Part shown: positions 17,565 to 26,048 of the stretch, piece after piece
Layout of the letters: the number at the start of each line of letters is the position of its first letter
How positions within the stretch are numbered: the first letter of the stretch is position 1
DNA from: JACCTH01 sp963761985
GTDB taxonomy: Bacteria; Actinomycetota; Acidimicrobiia; Spongiisociales; ZC4RG35
Direction of reading: 5' to 3'
Assembly: GCA_963761985.1 (NCBI GenBank)
Contig: CAVXIT010000013.1
Span: 248,001-312,000 of the forward strand
Length of the DNA: 64,000 nucleotides
Program-made: the position numbers and the translations under genes
Notes under the pieces: generated by a model
What the model was told of the DNA's origin: nothing
What the model saw: the letters and a program-made list of their open reading frames with translations, nothing else
Database searches by the model: none

Positions 17565-19010
17565 TTGGTCAGTACCCCGCCGATGAGGCTCCCGAGCTCA
17601 TCGGAGGAAAGATCCTTCGCGAGGCGAACAGCGATCACGTGTCCGTCGAAGACCACTACCACTCGATCCGAATAAGCCAAGATCTCGTCGAGGTCCGAAG
17701 AGGCAAAAACAATGGCAGTTCCCTGGCGTCGTCGCTCGAGGAGCCGATTCCAGATGTACGCCGCGGATTCAACGTCGAGCCCGCGAGTGGGCTGTTCCAT
17801 GACTAGCAATCGGAGCTTTGGCGGGAGCAGCGACAATAAGACTCGCTGCTGGTTCCCCCCTGAAAGCGAATCGACGGAGGTGTCCGGTTCGCCCTTGATC
17901 CGGTAGGTACCGATGCTCTCCAAGGTGGCCTTTCGGGCTTGATCCCAATCGATCAGGAAGCGTGTGCCATTTGCCAGTTCGAGATGTTCGGCGATGGACA
18001 GCCCGGGTATGAGGCCCTCTTCGAGCCGGCCGCCCGGAAGGAAGGCGACGCCGCTCTGGCGAAACTCCCGCTGCCTTTTCGGATTGCGCCCTCCGACAGT
18101 TAGGCGACCCTGGCGCAGCTGGATCTGGCCGCACATCGCACGGAGCAACCCTGCCTGTCCGCTTCCTTCGAGCCCTGCGACTCCGATGACTTCCCCCGTG
18201 GCGATCGTCAGGTCGACGTCGTCGATCGATCGGCGCCCGAATCCGGCCGAGATGCTCTTGAGTTCAGCGGCCGCTGACCCGTCAGACGCAATGAGTGCCC
18301 GATCGGTCGTCGGAGCTGTCGATCCGAACATGAGACTCACCAGCTCGGATTCAGGCTTGGGAAGATCGGTCTCCCCAACGACCTTGCCACGACGCATCAC
18401 AGTGACGGTGTGGCACAGCTCGTTGACTTCATCGAGTTTGTGGGAGACGAACAGGACCATGAGACCCTGAGCAGCGAGCTGATTCAACGCGTCAAATAGC
18501 TGAGTGCGCTGCTGACCGGTGAGACCCGAAGTCGGCTCATCGAGGATGAGCAGTTTGATCCCCCGCGCCAACAGTCGCACCATTTCGAGCTGCTGGCGCT
18601 CCCCGATCGAAAGGGTCCGTGTGATCGCTCCCGGGTCGAGCCGGAACCCGAGCCTCTCTCCTTGTTGTCGGAGGAGTTGAGACGCCTCGGAGAGATCCCA
18701 CTCACTACCGAGTCGAAAGTTCTCACGGTTGGTGAATGGCAAGCAGACGAGGGGCTCTTGCGCCAGCATCCCGATACCGGCCGCAAGGGCATGGCCTGGC
18801 GATCCGGGAGGGATCGGTTTGCCATCCATCGCAATCTCGCCCTCGTCCTGGTGGAGCGTGCCCGCAATCAGCTTCATCAGGGTCGATTTCCCGGCCCCGT
18901 TTTCTCCGAGGACGGCGTGTAGAGCGCCCGGCGCCAACTCAAGGCTGATCTGATTGTTCGCGATCAGCTGACCGAATCGTCTTGGTGACACCGCGAACAG
19001 ACAGAGACAT
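17561..19010 (-). CDS. ABC transporter ATP-binding protein (two ABC domains), apparent N-terminal frameshift
   Basis: The protein has two nucleotide-binding domains in the sugar/nucleoside importer layout. The first has Walker A GENGAGKST, LSIGERQQLEM signature and LILDEPTSGL. The second has a degenerate Walker A (GLEGSGQAGLL), LSGGNQQRVLLS and MEQPTRGLD. The long open frame starts only at GTG 18991 and lacks the usual first strand. In another frame, ATG at 19010 encodes MSLSVRGVTK, exactly the missing N-terminus; one extra base near 18980 separates it from RFGQLIAN. Either the sequence has an error or translation starts at GTG with a shortened protein. The ATG lies inside a heptad repeat array. 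Confidence 0.88.
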
Positions 19011-19072
19011 CAGACTTCAGACATCAGACATCAGACATCAGACCGGAATCTGACGTCTGACATCTGATGTCT
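19003..19072. repeat. Heptad repeat array with TCAGA-N6-TCTGA core, copy 1
   Basis: About five tandem 7-bp units GACATCA (one GACTTCA) are followed by CCGGAA and then units of opposite sense (TCTGACG, TCTGACA, TCTGATG). Together they make a large imperfect palindrome. The core TCAGA-CCGGAA-TCTGA is at 19038-19053. It lies between the BMP lipoprotein gene and the ATPase gene of the same operon, and the likely ATPase start codon falls within it. Confidence 0.85.
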
Positions 19073-19073
19073 T

Positions 19074-19100
19074 CGCCGAATGATCGGAGATCATTCGGCG
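19074..19100 (-). terminator. Strong stem-loop at the 3' end of the BMP lipoprotein gene
   Basis: CGCCGAATGATC and GATCATTCGGCG form a perfect 12-bp stem with a 3-base loop. It overlaps the stop codon of the binding-protein gene and has no T-tract. In this position it could stabilise the 3' end of the binding-protein mRNA or partly terminate before the ABC genes, as is common when the binding protein is needed in excess. Confidence 0.7.
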
Positions 19101-20392
19101 GATGAGGCTCCTTCCATGCCCTCAAGGAGTTGCTCCGTGTACCAAATCTGTTGGGGCGTGGCGACTTCGCCGTCAGCCAGGTAGGGACTTCCGTCCTGGT
19201 AGTTGAGCGGGCCGGTCCAAAGGTTGATCGATCCGTCGCCCAACCCGGCGATGAACTCGTCGAGATTGGCTGCCGCCTCGGCGCTCAGGGCCGGTCCCGG
19301 CGTGAAGCCGATCATCGAGGTGTCGGGGTTGTTGATGTCGCTCCAATCGGGTCCCAGCCATTGGAAGGTAGGAGCAAATGTTCCGTCGATCACAGATTGC
19401 CCGACCTCGACATACGCCGGGCCCCAGTTGAAGAACGGAACGCCAAGACACGCGTCCGGTGCTTGATCACAAGCGTCGCGGAAGTCGAACGGGATTGCCC
19501 AAACGGCTTCACCCGCGTCGGCTCGCTGGCTAGTGCGAACAAGGGCTTCGGTGGTATCGATTCCGGAGATCAAAACATCGGCGCCGCCGTCGATGAATTC
19601 GTTGGTCACCTGGGTGGGGTCGAGGGTTACGCCTGGAATGTTGAACCAGAAGCCGATCCAATTCACGGCGAATTGAATGGCGTTGGGATCTTCACCCCGG
19701 TAGTTCTCGTAGCAGTAGCGGGCGCCCAGGTAGGCGGCGTTGGCCAGTCGGCGGGTTTCGTCGTTGATAAGCGGTCCGACATAGCCGATCGAACCGGTTT
19801 GGGTGGTTAGCGCGGCTGCGCAGCCGGCCATCATCTTTCCGTATTCGATCTCGCCCATGATGTTGCCGAGATTTGTCAGCTCGGGTTCGTACCCCTCGCC
19901 CTCGGTCCAGGCGCTGTCCCCCGATGCCCAGATCATTGGGACCTCGGGATGATTCGCAGCACCGGCCAGGATCCCGTCTCGCATGTCATCTGAGGTCGCG
20001 AAGATCAATTGGGCCCCCTGGCTGACCATGTCGTCAACCACTTGCTCCACCGTGGTGTCCGGGCGATCAGCCACGTTCACCTTGTCGAGCACGATCATCT
20101 CGGCCCCGAGCTTCTCTTCCATGTAGAGCCCCGCCTCGTAATGGGCCTGCGACCAACCATGGTCGTCCTGGGGACCGACCAGGATCATGCCGAAGACCAG
20201 GGGTTCGCCCGTGGCACCTGCGGTGGTCGAAGTGTCTGGGGCAGCGGTGGTCGTGACGGGCTCCTCGCCCGCAGTAGTCGCGGTCGTTACGGCTGCACCG
20301 GTAGTGGCCGTGGTCTCGGCCGTCGTACCACCACATGCGGCCAGAAAGACCATAAGGGCGGCCAGGATCAGAATCGGTTTGCGATTTCTCAG
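19091..20392 (-). CDS. BMP family (PnrA/Med-like) ABC transporter substrate-binding lipoprotein
   Basis: The 433-residue protein is a basic membrane lipoprotein family binding protein, which bind nucleosides: a type I periplasmic-binding fold starting LVFGMILVGPQDDHGWSQAHYEAG after a Thr-rich linker. CTG at 20392 is proposed as the start: a perfect AGGAGG (20399-20404) lies 6 bases upstream, and it yields the signal RNRKPILILAALMVFLAAC with a basic n-region and lipobox Cys. The first ATG, at 20353, would leave no basic residues and hardly any hydrophobic core. It is the first gene of the nucleoside importer operon, with ATPase, two permeases and probably maf downstream. Confidence 0.9.
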   Translation of the reverse strand: MRNRKPILILAALMVFLAACGGTTAETTATTGAAVTTATTAGEEPVTTTAAPDTSTTAGATGEPLVFGMILVGPQDDHGWSQAHYEAGLYMEEKLGAEMIVLDKVNVADRPDTTVEQVVDDMVSQGAQLIFATSDDMRDGILAGAANHPEVPMIWASGDSAWTEGEGYEPELTNLGNIMGEIEYGKMMAGCAAALTTQTGSIGYVGPLINDETRRLANAAYLGARYCYENYRGEDPNAIQFAVNWIGFWFNIPGVTLDPTQVTNEFIDGGADVLISGIDTTEALVRTSQRADAGEAVWAIPFDFRDACDQAPDACLGVPFFNWGPAYVEVGQSVIDGTFAPTFQWLGPDWSDINNPDTSMIGFTPGPALSAEAAANLDEFIAGLGDGSINLWTGPLNYQDGSPYLADGEVATPQQIWYTEQLLEGMEGASSAE

Positions 20393-20398
20393 TGTGTT

Positions 20399-20404
20399 CC
20401 TCCT
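20399..20404 (-). promoter_or_regulatory. AGGAGG ribosome binding site for a CTG start
   Basis: On the minus strand AGGAGG is followed by 6 bases (AACACA) and CTG at 20392. It is the strongest Shine-Dalgarno in the region and decides the start of the BMP lipoprotein in favour of a rare CTG codon. Confidence 0.7.
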
Positions 20405-20432
20405 CGTCAGTCAGAACTTAGACACGCCAGCC

Positions 20433-20451
20433 GGTCAGATGTCTGACGTCT
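20433..20451. repeat. Short heptad-repeat relative (TCAGA-TG-TCTGA)
   Basis: The sequence TCAGATGTCTGACGTCTAG resembles the heptad array family but has a 2-base instead of a 6-base spacer in its core. It lies upstream of the BMP lipoprotein gene and overlaps the stop codon of the next gene on the same strand. Confidence 0.55.
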
Positions 20452-22070
20452 AGCCAGAAACCAGCTTCCGCACCGCTCCATCAAAGGTCAGTACGTAAAG
20501 CTCGCCGGCGGAGTCTTCGCCAAAAGACGAGACCGTGCCAAGGTTGCCGACCTCGGTCCAAACTTTGCTGTCGAGGGCGGCGTTGCCATCGAAACGGAAG
20601 GAGCGCAAGGTTCCCTCGCAGAAGTCTGAATAGAAATAGGTGCCGGCCAAACCAGGGATGGCCGAGCCGCGATAGACGTAGCCGCCGGTGATCGAGCAGC
20701 CCTGGTCGTGGCTGTATTCAGCGACCGGCAAGACGAAGCCAGTGCGATTGCAGCTGTCGCCGGTGAGGCAATGTCCGCCTTCCATGACGGGCCATCCCAG
20801 GTTGGGCGAATTGGCCGAGGTGGAGATCACGTTGATTTCCTCCCACCGGTTCTGCCCGACGTCGGCCACATAGAGAAGGTTTCCGTCGAACGCATTGCGC
20901 CAAGGATTGCGCACCCCCGTCGCCCAGATCTCGGTGCTGGCGTTGCTGACATCCATCCGCAGGATCTTTCCGAGCAAGGCTCGAGGGATTCTGTCCGTTC
21001 CCGAACTGGTCGTTCCCACCGCCGCCATCGCCCATGCCGATATAGAGGAGCCCATCGGGTCCGAACGCAATCCAGCCGCCGTTGTGGTTCGAAGCCGGTT
21101 GGTTGATCGTCAGGAGAATTTGCGCGCTGCCGGCTGACGCCTGCTCGGGGTTCGACGAGCGCGTGTACGACACGATGCGAGTGTTCCCGTTGTTGTCTGT
21201 GTAGTTGACGTAGAACAACCCGTTGGTGGCGTAGTTGGGATGGAAAGCCAGACCGAGGAGCCCTCGCTCCCCGCCGTCGGACGCGAGCGCGCTGAGATCG
21301 AGGAAGGTGCCGCCACCGACGATGCGGATCCGGCCGCCTTGCTCGACCACGAAGAGACGCGAGTCACCGGGGGGTGACGTGAGAAATAGGGGTCGATCGA
21401 ATCCTGACGCCACTAACTCCAGGGCGACCCTGTTCGCCCTCGGCGGCGGTTGGTTCGGAGTGAGCCCGAACGCTCTAGTCACAAACGTCGCCATCTGATC
21501 TCGCAAGACCCAGTCGTTGGGGCAATAGCGGCCACCCCCACAGCCAAGAGTGATCCCATCCGCTGCAATGCGCTCAACCGCTCCCGCGAAGAACGCCGAC
21601 GCAGGTACATCGCTGAAGGTTCCCTGATGCGCGAGTGGTGTGAGATCGAGGGCGCGGATCAAGAAGAGCGCCATCTCTCCCCGGGAGACAGCCAGGTGGG
21701 GTCGGAAGGTGCCATCCCCGTAACCAACGGAGATCTCCAGGGCGGCCAAGCGCTCGACAAAGCCGGTGTACCACTGGCCGGCAGGCACATCCGAAAATGT
21801 GCCGGCCGCTGGGGCTGGTGACTCGCCGAGGGCGCGGATCAGGAAGGCCGCCATCTCGGCGCGCGTTACCGCCCGGGTTGGACAAAACAGATTGGCGGCG
21901 CAACCGGAGGTGATATCGGCTGCGGCAATTGCCTCGATCGCACCTTCGTGGATGTTCCCGTCGTCGTCGAAGAAGGTCCCGCCCGGAGGGAGGGTCGTTT
22001 GGGCGGCGGCCGGCAAGGCTGCAACGGCGAGGAGAAACGACAACAGAAGCGTGATGCGGCGGACAGCCAT
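20450..22070 (-). pseudogene. Secreted SLH-repeat / glucose-sorbosone dehydrogenase fusion, one-base frameshift
   Basis: The signal peptide MAVRRITLLLSFLLAVAALPAAA leads to three S-layer-homology-like repeats (about 30-205; each with TFSDVP or TFFDDD, a GCxxNxFCP or GYGDGTF segment and VTRAEMAAFLIRAL). A glucose/sorbosone dehydrogenase-like beta-propeller follows (GFDRPLFLTSPPGDSRLFVVEQGGRI, then NHNGGWIAFGPDGLLYIGMGDGG). The frame changes within SSL/LGKILRMDV: one extra base at 20975 would explain it. The second part (GVRNPWRNAFD, then GWPVMEGGHC, then ITGGYVYRGSAIPGLAGTYFYSDFCEG) completes the propeller to 20450. Such proteins oxidise sugars with PQQ-like cofactors or merely bind carbohydrate. 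The surface anchoring by SLH repeats is inferred. Confidence 0.82.
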
Positions 22071-22079
22071 CAGGAAACC

Positions 22080-23162
22080 CTAAACCCGAGCCTGGAATAC
22101 CCCGCCCGGGTCGAAGATGACTCTGCCAGCGCGAATGCCGGCAGCTGGCGTGGCCAGAACCGATACGTCGATTGCGGGATCACTATCAAAAAGCAGCACA
22201 TCGGCGGTGGCACCCTCGGTGAACGGGCTCAAACCCAGGTAGCGATAAGCGGCGGGGCCCGCGGCGTCGATAGCAGCCGATCCGTCCAGGCCGTACTGGT
22301 TGAGCCGGATCGCTTCGGTTGCCACTTCGCCGTGACTGAGTCCGAGATCGGTTCCCGCCAGCACCGACACCGCGGCCTCAGCGGCGAGCGGAAGCAATGT
22401 CCGCAAGTTCTCGAGACCTTCTCCGAGGACCCGTGCAGCCGTGGAACCAGGTCCGAATCCCGACATGACATTCTCGACGTTGGCGACCGTCGGCACCCAG
22501 GCGCCGCCCCGCCGACCTAACTCCTCCAAGTCGGCGGCGGTCAGATAGAGGCCATGCTCGATCGAGTCGACCCCCGCCCGCACTGCGCGACCGGGGGTAT
22601 CCGGAGCCATAGTGTGGATAGCCACTCGGGCTCCGGCCCGGTGAGCGATTTCGCATGCGCGGGAGAGAGCTTCTTCGCTGAAGTTCACCACCGGGCCGTG
22701 ACCCTTTTGCGGCCAGTCGCCCACCAGCTTGACCCAGCCGCCTTTGGTGTTTGCTTCGGCGACCGCCCCGGGAAGCGCGTCATCATCGACCTCGACTGCG
22801 AAGCCGGAGAAGTAGCCGTGGACACCCGTGATGATTCGCGCCGCCGCTTCGAGATGGGGCCGGGTCGCGGGCGGTTCATCGAGGAGCCGCAGCACGACGC
22901 CGTCGCGCCAGCCTTTGTCGATCACCAGGAAGACCCCCCGATCGAGCTGGGCAAAGGCGCGCCGTTTGACTGCTTCGATCTCCCCGCCGACGTCCACCGT
23001 CGCCAGAGAGTCGGCGGCCAGGTGAGCATGGCAGTCGGCCAAACCGGGCAATGCCCAGAACCGGCGAAGGTCAAGAAGGGCCCCGTCGCCTGGTTCGGTC
23101 CAAATTCCTTCCGCGACTCCAAGCTCGAGTTCGGTGTCACCCGAGCGAAAAGCGATCCTCAT
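22080..23162 (-). CDS. Amidohydrolase superfamily protein (imidazolonepropionase-like)
   Basis: The 360-residue protein has a small N-terminal beta-sandwich and then a TIM barrel with metal ligands in order: LADCHAHLAAD (HxH), VKLVGDW (candidate carbamylated Lys), VAIHTMAP, SIEHGLYL and LAGTDLG (Asp). The C-terminal ATADVLLFDSDPAIDVSVL is the usual return to the sandwich. Family members hydrolyse cyclic amides, dipeptides or similar bonds; the substrate is unknown. ATG at 23162 gives a short 34-base divergent spacer to the S41 protease gene. It ends 10 bases before the start of the SLH/dehydrogenase gene on the same strand, suggesting one transcript. Confidence 0.87.
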   Translation of the reverse strand: MRIAFRSGDTELELGVAEGIWTEPGDGALLDLRRFWALPGLADCHAHLAADSLATVDVGGEIEAVKRRAFAQLDRGVFLVIDKGWRDGVVLRLLDEPPATRPHLEAAARIITGVHGYFSGFAVEVDDDALPGAVAEANTKGGWVKLVGDWPQKGHGPVVNFSEEALSRACEIAHRAGARVAIHTMAPDTPGRAVRAGVDSIEHGLYLTAADLEELGRRGGAWVPTVANVENVMSGFGPGSTAARVLGEGLENLRTLLPLAAEAAVSVLAGTDLGLSHGEVATEAIRLNQYGLDGSAAIDAAGPAAYRYLGLSPFTEGATADVLLFDSDPAIDVSVLATPAAGIRAGRVIFDPGGVFQARV

Positions 23163-23196
23163 TTTCAGGGAACGTAGCGCCGATACCCTCAGCTAA

Positions 23197-24567
23197 GTGA
23201 AAAGGAATGGCGCCGTCGTAGTCCTCGTCGCCCTGCTGAGCTGCGGCAGCGGCCCAATCGAACAGTTTGGTTCCACGTCTGGTTCCACGGCTTCGACTGC
23301 CTCGACCAGCACCACTGTCGCGCCCACAACCACGGCGGCGCCTGTTCTGATTCAGGATTGCTCGGCGCCTCCAACCACCTTCTCCGTTCTGTGTGAAACC
23401 GTCGAACGCATCCTCGAGGCGCATTACCAGCCGCCGGAGGCTGCTGCGATGGCAGCCGGAGCACTTGAAGGAGTCTTGGCGGCGACTCCGGAGACTTCGA
23501 TCGAACCCACCGGAAGGGTGACTTGCGCGGTACCGACTCCCGACTTCAACCCGACCTGTGAGGCGATCGACGCCAAGGTTCACGAGGATGGCGCCCCGCT
23601 CGAATCGATGGTGACCGCAGCCGTTGACGGCGTGCTCTCGATTCTCGATCCTTACAACATCTATCTTCCGCCGAGCATTGCCGATGTGGTCGGGGACGAA
23701 GGGGTGGTGCCGGGAGTTGGCGTCATCATCGGCGCGCTCAACGCCGCCGGTTCTCCCTGCGTGCGCGTTGCTCCCTCGTGTCCGCTCACCGTTGCGACGG
23801 TGGTGGGAGGATCGGCCGCGGCCGATGCCGGACTCGTTGCCGGTGACATTGTTGAAACCATCGATGGCACCCCGGTCGAGGGACTGGCTGTGGCCGAAGC
23901 TGCCGCGCTTCTCACCGGAGATCCCGGCTCGATGGTCTCGGTCGGCCTCACCGATCGGATCGTGAGTATCACTCGCATCGACGACACCCAGGTCGCCGTT
24001 TCGGGAGAGATGGTCGGCAACACCGCCTACATCAGGCTCTCCTATTTCGAGGTCGAAACCCATCTGATGCTGCACAGCTACCTCGACATGCTGCTCGACG
24101 CAGGAGCCAGCCGCATCGTGCTCGACCTGCGCGACAACCCCGGCGGCTATCTGTTCTCGGCTTCACTCGTTGGGTCCGAGTTCATCGGGAACGGTGATCT
24201 CTATTTGACGCAAGATCGGGCCGGGGTGTTGCGTTATCCGGCGGTCGAGGGAGGCATCGCCACCCGCATCCCGCTCCTGGTCGTCGTCAATGAACACACC
24301 GCGTCCGCAGCCGAGATCCTGGCTGCGGCGCTGCAGGAACGGGACCGTGCCACCATCGTTGGGGTGCCCACTTTTGGCAAGAACCTTGTCCAGGTTCCAT
24401 TTCCGCTTCGGAACGGAGGAGTCCTGCGACTAACGATCGGTACCTGGACGACTCCGGAAGGATTCTCCGTGGCGGAAACCGGGGTGGTGCCCGAGGTCGC
24501 CCTGACACTCGATCCAGCCTCTACCCCCACCGCGACGGTGGAAGCCGCCCTCTCCGTTGCCGGTTAA
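23197..24567 (+). CDS. S41 family (C-terminal processing) serine protease, lipoprotein, copy 1
   Basis: The 456-residue protein starts with GTG and a short signal ending LLSC (lipobox Cys 16), then a Ser/Thr-rich linker. A helical cap, a PDZ domain (VGVIIGALN, then AADAGLVAGDIVETIDG) and an S41 core follow (VLDLRDNPGGYLF, VVVNEHTASAAEILAAAL, GVPTFGKNLVQ). The Ser of HTASAAE and Lys of FGKN form the expected Ser-Lys dyad. Extra cysteines occur in pairs, including SPCVRVAPSC in the PDZ, suggesting disulfides outside the membrane. It is followed 36 bases later by a paralogue. Probably a surface-anchored protease acting on exported proteins. Confidence 0.9.
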   Translation: MKRNGAVVVLVALLSCGSGPIEQFGSTSGSTASTASTSTTVAPTTTAAPVLIQDCSAPPTTFSVLCETVERILEAHYQPPEAAAMAAGALEGVLAATPETSIEPTGRVTCAVPTPDFNPTCEAIDAKVHEDGAPLESMVTAAVDGVLSILDPYNIYLPPSIADVVGDEGVVPGVGVIIGALNAAGSPCVRVAPSCPLTVATVVGGSAAADAGLVAGDIVETIDGTPVEGLAVAEAAALLTGDPGSMVSVGLTDRIVSITRIDDTQVAVSGEMVGNTAYIRLSYFEVETHLMLHSYLDMLLDAGASRIVLDLRDNPGGYLFSASLVGSEFIGNGDLYLTQDRAGVLRYPAVEGGIATRIPLLVVVNEHTASAAEILAAALQERDRATIVGVPTFGKNLVQVPFPLRNGGVLRLTIGTWTTPEGFSVAETGVVPEVALTLDPASTPTATVEAALSVAG

Positions 24568-24603
24568 CTGGCGCTTTATGAATCAACCAGTTGGATTCGG
24601 CTA

Positions 24604-26019
24604 GTGAAAGTCGCCCGGCTGCTCCTTGTCGTCGCGCTGCTTGCGGCGTGCCAGGAGCCGGCCGTTTCGTCTGATTCGACAACGACCATTACTACGGCGG
24701 TTGCCACGAGCGCGGCCCCTGTCACGACAACCACAGGCGCCATTCCGACGACCGCAGTGGTAACGACGACCGCGCCGCCTTTTCCGATCGACGCTCAGAT
24801 CTGTGCGGACGATGAAGAGAGGCTGCTGTGCGAGGTCTACGAACTGGTTGTCGGCCGGTACGTCGACCCCATCGTCGATGCCGAGCTTGCAGCTGGTGCA
24901 GCAGCCGAGGTCGAAGCGCTCGACGAGAGCACCGGAGAGGTGCCCGAGTGTTTCGTCCCGACGGAAGCATTCGAAGTCGTGTGTGAAGCGTTGGCCGGAG
25001 AAGGTGTTTCCACTGAGGTGGCCGAAGTTGCGGCGATCACGGGTCTGATCGGCACCCTCGATCCCAACAGTGTCTACCTCTCGCCAGACGCCCTACGCCT
25101 TTTGGAAGAGGATCAAGCCGGTTCTGTAGAAGGCATCGGTGCGCTGGTCAGCGCCGAGGATCTCACGGCGGCCGACCCTTCGACTACGACCTGTGCAGTG
25201 ATCTCAGAGACCTGCCGGCTGGTCGTCCTCTCGACCTACGCCGAAGGCCCTGCCCGGCTCGCCGGGCTTGAACCGGACGACGTTCTCATCGAGGTAGATG
25301 GAGAGTCGATCATCGGCTGGACCGTTGATGAGGTGACTGCGGCTGTTCGGGGGCCGGCTGGAACCACGGTCGTGCTCGGGGTTGATCGGGCCGGGGCTTC
25401 GGTCGAAATTTCCATTGTCAGGGCAGCCATCTCGATTCCGGTGGTTGAGATCGATCAAGTTGATGATGTCGGCTACCTGCGTCTCAACCTCTTCACCGAC
25501 TCCTCGGATCGCCAGGTCCACGACGCGATCGACAGCCTGCTCGCTGATGGAGCGGAACGACTCGTGCTCGATCTACGCGACAACCCGGGTGGGGCCTTGT
25601 TCGCGACGGTTGAGATCGCTTCCGAGTTTTTGGCGGATGGGGTTGTCGTCAGAACAGAAGGGCCAGAAGAATCCAGGGCTTACCGGGCAGAAGAAGGCGG
25701 CCTTCTCGTCGACGGCACGCCAGTCATCGTCTTGGTCAATCAGGGGAGCGCGAGCGCTTCCGAGGTGCTCGCCGCTGCCCTCCAGGAGCGGAGCCGGGCT
25801 CTCGTCATCGGCACGCCGACTTTCGGGAAGAACACGGTTCAGCAGCGTTACGGGTTGTCTGATGGAGGTGCGCTCAAGCTGACCGTTGCTCGTTGGGTAA
25901 CCGACGCCGGCTCGGACTTTGGAGAGACCGGGGTATTGCCCGACATCGAGGCGGAGATCGACCCTGATCTGAGTGTCGACGAGCTGGTCGCCGAGGTCAG
26001 CCGGCTATCGGGCTGGTAA
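24604..26019 (+). CDS. S41 family serine protease, lipoprotein, copy 2 (tandem paralogue)
   Basis: The 471-residue paralogue of the preceding gene starts at GTG and has signal MKVARLLLVVALLAAC with lipobox Cys 16 and a Thr-rich linker. It repeats the same architecture: paired cysteines (QICADDEERLLC, PECFVPTEAFEVVC), a PDZ with TTCAVISETC and AGLEPDDVLIEVDG, and the core VLDLRDNPGGALF, LVNQGSASASEVLAAAL and GTPTFGKNTVQ with the Ser-Lys dyad. The first two Cys pairs and the PDZ pair align with copy 1. Both were probably produced by tandem duplication and are likely cotranscribed. Confidence 0.9.
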   Translation: MKVARLLLVVALLAACQEPAVSSDSTTTITTAVATSAAPVTTTTGAIPTTAVVTTTAPPFPIDAQICADDEERLLCEVYELVVGRYVDPIVDAELAAGAAAEVEALDESTGEVPECFVPTEAFEVVCEALAGEGVSTEVAEVAAITGLIGTLDPNSVYLSPDALRLLEEDQAGSVEGIGALVSAEDLTAADPSTTTCAVISETCRLVVLSTYAEGPARLAGLEPDDVLIEVDGESIIGWTVDEVTAAVRGPAGTTVVLGVDRAGASVEISIVRAAISIPVVEIDQVDDVGYLRLNLFTDSSDRQVHDAIDSLLADGAERLVLDLRDNPGGALFATVEIASEFLADGVVVRTEGPEESRAYRAEEGGLLVDGTPVIVLVNQGSASASEVLAAALQERSRALVIGTPTFGKNTVQQRYGLSDGGALKLTVARWVTDAGSDFGETGVLPDIEAEIDPDLSVDELVAEVSRLSGW

Positions 26020-26048
26020 ATCCCAGCTCAACCGTTTGGGCTCAGTTG

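Noticed and set aside
19003..19072. Heptad array considered as a CRISPR or phase-variation tract
   Set aside because: Units are only 7 bp with no unique spacers and no cas genes nearby; the palindromic core seen elsewhere fits a dispersed repeat better.
23137..24075. 312-residue minus-strand ORF antisense to the first S41 protease
   Set aside because: Mirror image of the GC-rich third-position bias of the real gene; the plus strand has clear S41 and PDZ motifs.
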